A DNA stretch of 17,568 nt from CAYOEZ01 sp964402955 (GCA_964402955.1 CAYOEZ010000088.1:1-17568), one strand, 5' to 3'; shown: positions 7,044 through 14,141, counted from the stretch's first letter. Notes: a model not told the origin generated them from the letters alone. A program made the numbers and translations.

Positions 7044-8162
7044 ATGCGAGACCAAACAGCGCCGGAGCGCGACTGGAATACCCTCATGAGGCGCCACATG
7101 GCCTTCTGGTCATGTGCTGCAGTCGATCGCCCGCTCATCTGCGCGCTCTACGATGCGTACGTGGACACCGAATTGGTGGCGCGCACCGTGGGCGCAGGCG
7201 AGCTAACACCTGACCGGGTCAATGTAACGGCGATTCTGCCGGAGTACGACAAGGTAGCCCGCGCCCGCGAGCTCATCGGCGACGACATGATCGGCCTGGG
7301 CGAACCGCCGCTCGGCATACCCTGGCTGGAAGCGATGTGCGGCTGCCGGGTGATGGTTCCCGAGGGTAGGAGTCTGTGGCCGGAGCCGCCGGTGAGTGCG
7401 CATGGGCAGGCGCAAGCTGCCCCTACGATCACGGACATATCTGTCTCCCCTGACAACCCCTGGCTCGGCAAACTGCTCGAGGCAATGCGTACGGTCGTTG
7501 ACTATGTTGGTGGGCGCTACGGCGTGAGCATAGGTCACATGCGAGGACCAACTGATATCCTCGTGGCGCTGCTTGGCTCCGAGCCATTCTCCTTGGCTTT
7601 GTACGATGACCCCGAACGCATCACCCGCCTGGCGAAGCAGGCAGCGGGCATCTGGCTGCATGTCGCCCGCTCTATGGCGGAGATCGTGCCGCCCTACCGT
7701 GGCGGGTATGTCATGCGCCAGTTCGGTCTGTGGTCGCCAGGCCCGTCGGTCTGGCTCCAGGATGACACATCGAGCATGATGTCTCTGTCGCACTACCGGC
7801 AGTTCTTCCTGGAGCCGATGCGCGCCAGGTCTGTTTTCCCCTACGGTGTTCTGCACCTGCACATCCAGTCCCTGCACATCGCCGAGACACTGGTCAGCGT
7901 GCGCAACATCCGTGCTATCAACGTTTACTTTGACTCGCCTCTCGTCTCTCTTCACGACGCCATGCCGGTCCTGCGCCGCCTGCAAGAGCGCCGCATGCCG
8001 TTGATCCTGGCCAAGACCGTCTATGAGGGCCTCACGCTCGAGGAGTACCGGGAGATACTCGACAGCCTATCGCCCAATGGCCTGAGCGTCCACCTCAAAG
8101 CGGCTTCGATTGAAGAAGGCCGAGAGGTCATGGCCAACGTAACTGCCCAACGGCGGAGATGA
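7044..8162 (+). CDS. Divergent UroD-superfamily protein, copy 3
   Basis: This 372-residue protein is a distant member of the UroD / cobalamin-independent methionine synthase fold group. It is recognised by its overall layout, WLEAMCGC (94-101), HYRQFFLEPM in the position of the family's FREF..P segment, and LHLHIQSLHI followed by AINVYFDSP in place of the H-x-C block. The cysteine of the H-x-C motif is missing; a H-x-H pair stands there instead. AGGAG at 7031-7035, 8 nt before the ATG, fixes the start. Residues 121-128 (GQAQAAPT) are encoded by an in-frame copy of a palindromic repeat also found between genes at 2912. The gap of 163 bp before it, with strong secondary structure, may give it separate control. 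The exact reaction is unknown. Confidence 0.78.
   Translation: MRDQTAPERDWNTLMRRHMAFWSCAAVDRPLICALYDAYVDTELVARTVGAGELTPDRVNVTAILPEYDKVARARELIGDDMIGLGEPPLGIPWLEAMCGCRVMVPEGRSLWPEPPVSAHGQAQAAPTITDISVSPDNPWLGKLLEAMRTVVDYVGGRYGVSIGHMRGPTDILVALLGSEPFSLALYDDPERITRLAKQAAGIWLHVARSMAEIVPPYRGGYVMRQFGLWSPGPSVWLQDDTSSMMSLSHYRQFFLEPMRARSVFPYGVLHLHIQSLHIAETLVSVRNIRAINVYFDSPLVSLHDAMPVLRRLQERRMPLILAKTVYEGLTLEEYREILDSLSPNGLSVHLKAASIEEGREVMANVTAQRRR
7404..7426. repeat. Interspersed palindromic repeat, copy inside a coding sequence
   Basis: GGGCAG-GCGCAAG-CTGCCC followed by CTAC. The 19-bp core is identical to the intergenic copy at 2912-2930. It starts exactly on a codon boundary of the UroD-like gene and is read as GQAQAAP plus T, in a stretch that looks like a surface loop between WPEPPVSAH and ITDISVSP. 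Confidence 0.75.
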
Positions 8163-8174
8163 TTCGCATTGCTG

Positions 8175-8195
8175 GCAGCAAGACCCCTTGCCTGC
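8175..8195 (+). terminator. Weak stem-loop after the UroD operon
   Basis: GCAGCAAG (8175-8182) pairs with CTTGC-C-TGC (8187-8195) through two 4-bp stems with a single bulged C, 13 nt after the stop codon of UroD copy 3. There is no T-run, so termination here is uncertain. Confidence 0.35.
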
Positions 8196-8248
8196 ACTCG
8201 CGCAGCGGGTGTGGGCGTCCCACCAAAGCAAGCATCGGCCAGAGCGCG

Positions 8249-8461
8249 TCACCACCCTCCCGTGATCTCTCGGGCGCGGCGCAGGATCGCGCCAGCGGCC
8301 TGCGTGATCCAGTCATAGTCATCTCCCAGGATCGTGAAATTGCTACCGCGCTTGACCCACGCAGCGTAGTCTTCTGCTGCGCCCTGAACAGCGATGCCAA
8401 CAGGGACCTTGGCTGCCTTGCACTTGGCGATTGTCGCGGACATTGCCGCCGTCCCCGTCGC
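8249..8461 (-). pseudogene. C-terminal remnant of an HpcH/HpaI-family aldolase
   Basis: The minus-strand frame ending with TGA at 8249-8251 encodes about 70 residues that read like the last quarter of an HpcH/HpaI (2-keto-3-deoxy-sugar-acid / RhmA-type) aldolase. The matching parts are the AKCKAAKVPVGI segment, a WVKRGSNFTILGDDYDWI block resembling the family's ..W...G..F...G.D....., and a final amphipathic helix. Roughly the first 180-190 residues, including the catalytic Arg/His and metal-binding Glu/Asp, are absent. Upstream of about 8461 the sequence turns into a hairpin and IS-like debris, so the gene was truncated there. The fragment converges on the UroD operon and is probably dead. 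The family call is by eye. Confidence 0.6.
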
Positions 8462-8486
8462 TGCCGCCATCAATATGTGTGGACAC

Positions 8487-8512
8487 AAACCGCCTGCTGT
8501 CGGGGGCGGTTT
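8487..8512 (+). terminator. Terminator-like hairpin
   Basis: AAACCGCC (8487-8494) pairs perfectly with GGCGGTTT (8505-8512) around a 10-nt loop, and the plus strand continues TTGTTGTGT. The shape fits a rho-independent terminator for plus-strand transcripts leaving the UroD operon, although it is 325 nt beyond the last stop codon. It sits right at the broken end of the aldolase remnant and could instead be part of a mobile element end. Confidence 0.5.
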
Positions 8513-8605
8513 TGTTGTGTACGCTGCCGGCCCGGTCTTCCTGGGCGCTCCAGGGAAAGCGCAGGACGAGCCGGGGACAGGCGGTTCGGGGGATGCGGCG
8601 GCGAC

Positions 8606-8742
8606 TATGCTGGTGCAACAACGCCGTGACCTGCTCCGTCGTGAACCGTCTGTGAACCTGTTTCAAAAACCATCCTTGATGTAGTCTGGAGGGACTATAC
8701 CACAAGCGGTTCACTTTTCAACCTCAAACAGCTCACTTTTCA
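8606..8742 (-). mobile_element. Possible degraded insertion-sequence end
   Basis: TCACTTTTCA occurs twice in direct orientation (8711-8720 and 8733-8742), spaced 22 bp, a pattern like the repeated transposase-binding sites at the ends of some insertion sequences. Reading inward on the minus strand gives HRRFTTEQVTALLHQ (about 8660-8606), which resembles the N-terminal helix of transposase helix-turn-helix domains but soon loses any recognisable pattern. This is weak evidence and no family is claimed. Confidence 0.3.
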
Positions 8743-8786
8743 TCTCTAACTGACAACGAGCGCCAGTAGGCGCTGTCAATCAAATG

Positions 8787-9342
8787 ATAATGTCACTGAC
8801 GGCGGGTCGTTCTATCAAGCAATGTCACCAAGCCACGTCCTCCTTTGGCGAGGGTGTTATGATGTGCAGCTATCTGCACACGGTAGGGCAAGGATGTAGT
8901 CCAACAGGTCGTAGATATCCTGCTTGAGACGGCGCGGATTTGTTTGGTCACGCAGGCGCTCCAGTTCCTCTTGCTTGTCCGCGGCGAGTGTCTTGGTGGC
9001 ACAGAGCCGGTCAAAGGGTGGCCTGGCATCATCGTAGTGCCGCTTGACCGTAAGGCGTCGTCAACCTCTGGCCCGTAGGTGCGCCCGCGCCGGCTTGGGC
9101 GGGGATGGCGGGCAAGTTCGCCCTTGAGCAAACGGATGAGCGTCTTGCGGTGCAGATCCGTGACCGCTCCCATCTCATCCAGCAAGTGTCCGCGTTCCTC
9201 CTTGGCGGCTCGGACATAGCGTAGGTGTACGATCGTCAGATACTTACGGCGGTCGTCAATCGTCATCTTAACTGCGGCTGGCATAGTCTTCTCCTTGGTG
9301 ACATTTTCGTTCGTGAAGACCATACCACGTCGGTGACATTAT
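8787..9342 (-). mobile_element. Internally deleted insertion sequence with both ends intact (MITE-like)
   Basis: The 556-bp element is bounded by ATAATGTCACTGACG (8787-8801) and CGTCGGTGACATTAT (9328-9342), inverted repeats matching at 14 of 15 positions. Just inside is a second, perfect 12-bp inverted pair, AATGTCACCAAG (8821-8832) and CTTGGTGACATT (9294-9305), so each end carries two copies of the AATGTCAC motif. Between them is a transposase gene with most of its middle deleted. I found no clear target-site duplication outside the ends. The element could still be moved by an intact relative elsewhere in the genome. Confidence 0.75.
8857..9284 (-). pseudogene. Transposase with internal deletion and frameshift
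   Basis: Starting at ATG 9284, with GGAG 6 nt upstream, the minus strand encodes a recognisable transposase N-terminus: MPAAVKMTIDDRRKYL, then RYVRAAKEERGHLLDEM and LHRKTLIRLLKG, a helix-turn-helix region seen in rve-type (DDE) transposases. At about 9048 the frame breaks off. In another frame the sequence resumes as KRHYDDARPPFDRLC, continues with QEELERLRDQTNPRRLKQDIY and ends with TAA at 8857-8859; this is the C-terminal tail of the same kind of transposase. Roughly 300 residues with the catalytic DDE core are missing. The gene cannot be functional. Confidence 0.75.
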
Positions 9343-9659
9343 AGATGATAGAGAGCGGTTGCTTGACAAATCACGGCGGGAGTGATAAACTTTGCTCATG
9401 GTCCTCGAAGAACTGTTTCTCTACCATGTACTCCTTTCATTGGTGAATGCAACTTAGCTAAGATAGTGTATACTTATGGCGGCAAATAGGCGCGGTCTGC
9501 TGCGAGGGCCGCGCTGCGCGTTGCCTTCTCCCGTTGAACTCTATCTACCGAGTATGCGGGGGGCCGCTGGCTCAGCCGTTCGACAGTATAGCCGTGTCGC
9601 CCCGAGGAATCATCGACGCGTTTATGCTCTGAGTAGAACAACCCAGGAGGCATAACTGC
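9343..9659. other. Promoter and leader region of nuoM
   Basis: This 317-bp stretch between the insertion sequence and nuoM contains the strong promoter at 9363-9391 and a 19-codon reading frame at 9398-9457. A second possible -10 (TATACT, 9469-9474) lacks a good -35. There is also a GC-rich hairpin (GCGCGG 9490-9495 with CCGCGC 9509-9514) and the nuoM ribosome site AGGAGG (9645-9650). No established gene is seen. Confidence 0.55.
9363..9391 (+). promoter_or_regulatory. Sigma-70-type promoter upstream of nuoM
   Basis: TTGACA (9363-9368) and TAAACT (9386-9391) are spaced by 17 bp, giving a predicted start near 9398 and a 262-nt leader before the nuoM ATG. It begins 21 bp after the right end of the insertion-sequence remnant, so the element may have replaced an earlier promoter or upstream gene. 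Confidence 0.65.
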
Positions 9660-11162
9660 ATGACTCTTCCCTATCTGGTGACCCTCATTACCTTCATCCC
9701 CCTGGTTGGGGCAATTCTGGTGGCTCTTCTCCCCAAAGAGAACGTCAATGCCATCAAGTGGACAGCTTTTGCCGTCAGCCTCATCGTCCTTGTCCTTGCC
9801 GGCGCCCTCTGGCTGACCTATGCTCCCGACAAGTCCGGGGGTATGGCCTTTGAGGAAATCTACGAGTGGATCCCCGCACTGGGCGTGCGCTACCATGTCG
9901 GCGTCGACGGTCTGAGCATACCACTGGTGTTCCTGACTGCCCTTCTCACCTCCGTTTCCATCCTGTATTCCTTCATCATCAAAGAGCGGCCCAAGGAATA
10001 CTTCGCGCTGTTTCTTCTGCTCGAAGTGGGCATGACGGGCGTCTTCGTGTCGCTGGACTACTTCCTGTTCTACCTGTTCTGGGAAGTCAGTCTCGTGCCT
10101 ATGTATTTTCTCATCGGCGTCTGGGGAGGGCCGCGCAAGGAATATGCGGCGATCAAGTTTTTCCTCTATACGTTGGCTGGAAGCGTGCTTATGCTGCTGG
10201 CGATCCTTGGCATCTACTTCAACACCGGCGCCACAACCTTCGATATGGTTGAGCTGGCCAAATTGCAGCCGTTCTCTGGCGACATGTTCTATCAGATGCT
10301 GGCTTTCCTGGGCTTCTTCGTTGCCTTTGCTATCAAAGTTCCCCTTTTCCCCTTCCACACCTGGCTGCCCGACGCCCATGTTGAAGCGCCAACGGCCGGC
10401 TCGGTCGTCCTTGCCGGCATCCTGCTGAAGCTGGGCGGCTATGGCATGTTCCGCGTGCTGCTCCCGACCTTCCCTGAGGCGGCGCGTGAGGCGGCGCCCT
10501 GGGTCGTTGTCCTGGCGCTGATCAGTATCGTCTATGGCGCACTGGTCGCCATGGCGCAGAAGGACTTCAAGAAACTGATCGCCTACTCCTCCGTGAACCA
10601 TATGGGCTATGTGATGCTCGGCTTCGCCGCCGGCGCCGCGGTCACAGCGGCCAACGCTGCCGACAAGGCAATCGCCCTCAATGGCGCTGTGTTGCAGATG
10701 TTCAACCATGGTGTGATCACGGGGGCGCTCTTCTTGCTCGTCGGTGTGGTCTATGAGCGCACGCACAACCGTGACCTGGACAAGTATGGCGGTCTGGGCG
10801 CCAAGATTCCCGTCTATGGCGGCTTCCTGATGGTGACGGTGCTGGCATCGCTGGGCCTGCCAGGGTTGGCCGGTTTTGTCAGTGAATTCTCGATCTTCCG
10901 CGGCGCGTTCCCTGCCTACCCAGAGCTGACTGCTCTGTCTCTGGTTGGCGTGGTGGTCACGGCGGCCTTCCTGCTCTGGACCTTGCAGCGCATTCTGATG
11001 GGAGCAGAAAAGGTGTCGTACCCGCATCTGACGGACATGGATATGCGTGAGAAGGTCTGCCTGATACCGCTGGTAGCGGCGATGGTTATCGTGGGCGTCT
11101 ATCCCGGGCCATTGCTCGACATGATTGGCGCCACACTGCGGGCGTTGGGATTGGGAATGTAG
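9660..11162 (+). CDS. nuoM: NADH-quinone oxidoreductase subunit M (proton-pumping antiporter-like)
   Basis: This is the membrane-arm subunit of respiratory complex I that forms one of the antiporter-like proton channels; it is 500 residues with about 14 membrane helices. The conserved glutamate lies in LFWEVSLVPMYF (Glu142). The channel lysine lies in FAIKVPLFPFHTWLPDAH (Lys226), and a second lysine follows at 257. The DFKKLIAYSSVNHMGY and MFNHG blocks are classic NuoM. AGGAGG 9 nt upstream supports the ATG. nuoN follows after 80 bp, but the usual nuoL and nuoK are not upstream; instead there is a transposon scar. The full complex must draw its other subunits from elsewhere in the genome. Confidence 0.96.
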   Translation: MTLPYLVTLITFIPLVGAILVALLPKENVNAIKWTAFAVSLIVLVLAGALWLTYAPDKSGGMAFEEIYEWIPALGVRYHVGVDGLSIPLVFLTALLTSVSILYSFIIKERPKEYFALFLLLEVGMTGVFVSLDYFLFYLFWEVSLVPMYFLIGVWGGPRKEYAAIKFFLYTLAGSVLMLLAILGIYFNTGATTFDMVELAKLQPFSGDMFYQMLAFLGFFVAFAIKVPLFPFHTWLPDAHVEAPTAGSVVLAGILLKLGGYGMFRVLLPTFPEAAREAAPWVVVLALISIVYGALVAMAQKDFKKLIAYSSVNHMGYVMLGFAAGAAVTAANAADKAIALNGAVLQMFNHGVITGALFLLVGVVYERTHNRDLDKYGGLGAKIPVYGGFLMVTVLASLGLPGLAGFVSEFSIFRGAFPAYPELTALSLVGVVVTAAFLLWTLQRILMGAEKVSYPHLTDMDMREKVCLIPLVAAMVIVGVYPGPLLDMIGATLRALGLGM

Positions 11163-11170
11163 ATTGTCCA

Positions 11171-11201
11171 GGCGTCCGAAGTCTCCGCGATTTCGGACGC
11201 C
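11171..11201 (+). terminator. Stem-loop between nuoM and nuoN
   Basis: GGCGTCCGAA (11171-11180) and TTCGGACGCC (11192-11201) form a perfect 10-bp stem around an 11-nt loop, 8 nt after the nuoM stop. Only TTGT follows, so termination is probably partial. The first arm plus loop (GGCGTCCGAAGTCT) nearly repeats the second arm of the hairpin found after nuoN. Confidence 0.6.
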
Positions 11202-11242
11202 TTGTACTGTGTTCATAGCCTGACACATTTCGGAGGCGAACC

Positions 11243-12736
11243 TTGCCAGAGATACTACTTGCGACGTCGCCGGTTCTCATTCTGCTACTCTTTGCCGTGA
11301 TTGTCCTGGTGGTTGATATCGCGGCGACGCGTGTGCGGCTGTCGGGACGCCCGCCACGCCCCGTTTCGGAGCCGGTTTATGTGCCATGGCTACCGCTTGT
11401 GGCGGTTGTGGGCCTGGCCCTGTCGCTACTGGCGGCCATCTTCGTCTTGCCGGCTGAGGGCAAGGGTTACTTCGGCGGCATGATCGCCGTCGATAGCTTC
11501 GCGCGCTTCTTCGCCATTGTGGTCTGCCTGGCGGTGGGGTTGGTTGCACTGTCGGCTGTGGATTACTTCAAGAGCCATCGCAACGCGGGCGAGTTCTATG
11601 CGCTGCTCTTGCTGTCGGCGGTGGCGGTCATGCTCGTCGCATCGTCCACCAACCTGATCATGATCTTTCTGAGCCTGGAGTTTCTGACGCTCACGACGGC
11701 AGTCCTTGTGTGCTATCTCTACGACAATCAGAAATCCACGGAAGCCGCGATCAAGTTCTTCCTCTTCAGCGTGCTATCGGCTGCGGTGCTCCTCTATGGC
11801 CTTTCTTTCCTGTTTGGCTTGACCGGTCGCCTGGACCTGCCTGGCATCGCCACTGGCCTGGGCAGCCTGCCCGAAGTGAGCTTGCGTTGGGGCGGGAGTG
11901 CTGCTCTGATCTTCATTCTTGCCGGCCTGGGCTTCAAGATCGCCGCCGTACCGTTTCACCAGTGGGCGCCCGATGCATACGAAGGCGCGCCCACGCCCGT
12001 GACGGCGTTTATGTCGGTGGCGTCAAAGGCCGCCGGGTTTGCCATCCTGGCCCGCCTCCTGCTGACCGTCTTCGATGCGACGAGCATCAACTGGACGGCA
12101 GCGTTGGCTGTTCTCTCGCTGCTCACGATGACACTGGGCAATCTGGTTGCCATCGTGCAGAAAGACATGAAGCGTCTGTTCGCCTATTCGTCCATCGCCA
12201 ACATGGGCTATGTCCTGATCGGGCTGGCGGCGGTAGGCCCACAGCGTGACGGTCTGGCGGCTGTGCTCCTCTACATCTTCGCCTACATCTTTACCAATCT
12301 GGGCGCATTTGCGATCATCATGGTCATGGAGCGTTCGACCGGCACGACGGCGATCGCTGAGTATGCTGGACTGGCGCGTCGCTCGCCGGCGCTGGCGATC
12401 GGCATGGTCGTGTTCATGCTGTCTCTGATCGGGTTCCCCTCGACGGCGGGATTTATTGGCAAGTTCTTCGTCTTTGCCGCGGCGGTCAACAACAACTATC
12501 TGTGGCTGGCGCTGGCTGGCGTGATCAACAGCGTCATTTCCGTGTATTACTACTTCAACATCGTGCGCCTGATGTTCTTTGAACAACAGGGCGATGCGAC
12601 CCGCGCCGTTGTTCAGACGGGTCTGCTGCAAGGGGTCTGGATAGCGTCGGTGGCTATGACCTTTGTCATTGGCCTGTATCCGCAGCCATTCATTGAGCTG
12701 GTACGCATGTCGAGCAGGCTTTTCACCGGCGCGTAG
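11243..12736 (+). CDS. nuoN: NADH-quinone oxidoreductase subunit N (proton-pumping antiporter-like)
   Basis: This is the second antiporter-like complex I subunit, 497 residues with about 14 membrane helices. It is recognised by MIFLSLEFLTLTTAVLV, whose glutamate is the TM5 position, by GFKIAAVPFHQWAPDAYEGAPTPVTAFMSVASKAAGFA with its channel lysines, and by DMKRLFAYSSIANMGY and SLIGFPSTAGFIGKF, all NuoN-specific blocks. The start is TTG at 11243, chosen because GGAGG (11232-11236) lies 6 nt upstream and because MPEILLATSPVLILLL gives a proper first helix. It pairs with nuoM just upstream, and a hairpin separates it from the following transporter. Confidence 0.96.
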   Translation: MPEILLATSPVLILLLFAVIVLVVDIAATRVRLSGRPPRPVSEPVYVPWLPLVAVVGLALSLLAAIFVLPAEGKGYFGGMIAVDSFARFFAIVVCLAVGLVALSAVDYFKSHRNAGEFYALLLLSAVAVMLVASSTNLIMIFLSLEFLTLTTAVLVCYLYDNQKSTEAAIKFFLFSVLSAAVLLYGLSFLFGLTGRLDLPGIATGLGSLPEVSLRWGGSAALIFILAGLGFKIAAVPFHQWAPDAYEGAPTPVTAFMSVASKAAGFAILARLLLTVFDATSINWTAALAVLSLLTMTLGNLVAIVQKDMKRLFAYSSIANMGYVLIGLAAVGPQRDGLAAVLLYIFAYIFTNLGAFAIIMVMERSTGTTAIAEYAGLARRSPALAIGMVVFMLSLIGFPSTAGFIGKFFVFAAAVNNNYLWLALAGVINSVISVYYYFNIVRLMFFEQQGDATRAVVQTGLLQGVWIASVAMTFVIGLYPQPFIELVRMSSRLFTGA

Positions 12737-12842
12737 ATCAGGCATCCACACGACGTAGAGACAGGCTTGAGCCAGCCGCCTACGCTGCAGATCGACAAGG
12801 CCGTCTGTGCAGGCTTTGCCTTGCCGTTGCAGTGTCGTCTTC

Positions 12843-12875
12843 AGACTTCCGAAGCCATCGAGGCGTCGGAAGTCT
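12843..12875 (+). terminator. Stem-loop downstream of nuoN
   Basis: AGACTTCCGA (12843-12852) and TCGGAAGTCT (12866-12875) form a perfect 10-bp stem with a 13-nt loop, followed by TTGGCTTTT. It probably ends the nuoMN transcript. It also lies inside the longest possible reading frame of the MFS gene, arguing that this protein starts later, at 12923. Confidence 0.6.
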
Positions 12876-12922
12876 TTGGCTTTTGGAGAGCCAGCAAATT
12901 CTTCGTCGAAGGAAGGAATTGC

Positions 12923-14080
12923 ATGTTCAACGTCATTATTCTCGGCCTGACCAGCTTGCTGACGGACATCAGCTCAGAAATGGTCTACCCCTTGATTCCC
13001 CTCTACCTGACCGCGGTGCTGGGCGCGTCGCCGGCCATCATTGGCGTCATCGAGGGCATCGCCGAAAGCCTGGCCAGCATCTTGCGCGTTTTCTCTGGCT
13101 ACTTCTCGGACAAACTGCAGCAGCGTAAGTCGATCACGATTCTTGGCTATTCAGGAAGCGCCATCGGCAAGGCACTGCTCTATGTTGCAGTGTCATGGCC
13201 GCTGGTGTTGGTCAGCCGGGTGGTCGACCGCTTTGGCAAGGGCATTCGCAGCGCGCCGCGTGATGCGCTGATCGCTGACTCGACGGACGCCGACAAGCGC
13301 GGCAACGCCTTTGGCCTGCACCGGGCGATGGATGCATCAGGCGCAACGCTCGGAGTCATTATCGCCTATCTGTTGTTTGTGTCGGTCAAAGACGAATTCA
13401 AAACCACCTTCCTGCTGTCGATCATCCCTGCCGTGTTGGGTGTGCTGGTGCTCTTCTTTGTGCGCGAGAAGAAGGCGTCGCCAACTGTCCAGGCCGTCCG
13501 CCCGCAGCGTGAGGCGTGGTGGAAGAACCTTGGGCAGCGCTGGAATGCCCTCGACCGGCGGCTCAAGCTGTTCCTGGTCATCGTCTTCGTCTTCACGCTC
13601 GGCAACTCGTCCAATCAATTCTTGCTCTTGCGCGCTAAGGATCGCGGGGCCAGCGACGCTACAGTCATCCTGATGTACCTGGTCTTCAACCTGGTCAAGG
13701 CGCTGGTATCGTGGCCGGCGGGGCGCTTGTCGGACGGCGTTGGGCGTAAGCCACTGCTTGCCGCTGGTTACCTGACGTATGGGCTTGTCTATCTTGGCTT
13801 TGCCCTGCTCTCCCCCAGCGCATTGTGGGGGCTGTTCGCCGTCTATGGGGTCTATATCGCCCTGACAGAGGGCGTCGAGAAAGCCCTCGTTTCGGACATC
13901 GCGCCGAACGATCTGCGGGCGACGCTGATTGGTCTGCACGGGACGTTTACGGCAGTCGGCTTGCTGCCTGCGTCCGTCCTGGCCGGGTTTCTGTGGAACA
14001 CCTTCGGGGCGGCTGCGCCGTTCTATTTCGGGGGAGCAATGGGCGGTTTGGCTGCCGCGGCGTTGTGGCTGCTGATCTGA
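12923..14080 (+). CDS. Major facilitator superfamily permease
   Basis: This is a secondary transporter of 385 residues with about 11-12 membrane segments. The N-terminal LTSLLTDISSEMVYPLIPLY, the loop FSGYFSDKLQQRKSI between helices 2 and 3, and DRFGKGIRSAPRDALIADS with LHRAMDASGATLG are characteristic of one MFS subgroup often annotated only as MFS permease. The half-way loop holds LGQRWNALDRRLK, and GRLSDGVGRKPLL repeats the helix 2-3 motif in the second half, as expected of the duplicated fold. The ATG at 12923 has GGAAGGAA upstream; an in-frame extension to 12767 would run through a hairpin and lacks a ribosome site. The substrate is unknown. It follows nuoN on the same strand but is separated by a likely terminator. 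Confidence 0.9.
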   Translation: MFNVIILGLTSLLTDISSEMVYPLIPLYLTAVLGASPAIIGVIEGIAESLASILRVFSGYFSDKLQQRKSITILGYSGSAIGKALLYVAVSWPLVLVSRVVDRFGKGIRSAPRDALIADSTDADKRGNAFGLHRAMDASGATLGVIIAYLLFVSVKDEFKTTFLLSIIPAVLGVLVLFFVREKKASPTVQAVRPQREAWWKNLGQRWNALDRRLKLFLVIVFVFTLGNSSNQFLLLRAKDRGASDATVILMYLVFNLVKALVSWPAGRLSDGVGRKPLLAAGYLTYGLVYLGFALLSPSALWGLFAVYGVYIALTEGVEKALVSDIAPNDLRATLIGLHGTFTAVGLLPASVLAGFLWNTFGAAAPFYFGGAMGGLAAAALWLLI

Positions 14081-14106
14081 CGCATGGCATCCGATTGCCA
14101 GAGAAA

Positions 14107-14141
14107 TAGAAGCGAGCGGCTTGCTGCAGGCCGCTCGCTTC
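14107..14141. terminator. Bidirectional stem-loop terminator between convergent genes
   Basis: A 13-bp perfect stem (AGAAGCGAGCGGC is matched by its complement ending at 14141, except that the first arm starts at A14107 as AGAAGC...) surrounds a 9-nt loop. On the minus strand the stem is followed by TATTTCTCT, a moderate U-tract, so it serves the minus-strand lipoprotein gene best. It also closes the plus-strand MFS gene, whose stop codon is 27 bp away. Confidence 0.75.

Noticed and set aside
6098..7138. 346-residue open frame on the minus strand
   Set aside because: Antisense to UroD copy 2, whose motifs are clear on the plus strand. Composition is His/Arg-rich and no domain is seen.
7203..7985. 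260-residue open frame on the minus strand
   Set aside because: Antisense to UroD copy 3 in the phase that commonly stays open in GC-rich genes; no motif.
9476..9656. 59-codon frame starting MAANRRGLLRG just before nuoM
   Set aside because: Arg-rich, no ribosome site, start codon touches the possible -10 and no family resemblance. Most likely chance.
9474..11228. 584-residue open frame on the minus strand
   Set aside because: It lies fully antisense to nuoM, has a low-complexity Gln/His/Asp/Glu/Arg-rich composition typical of a shadow frame, and matches no family pattern.
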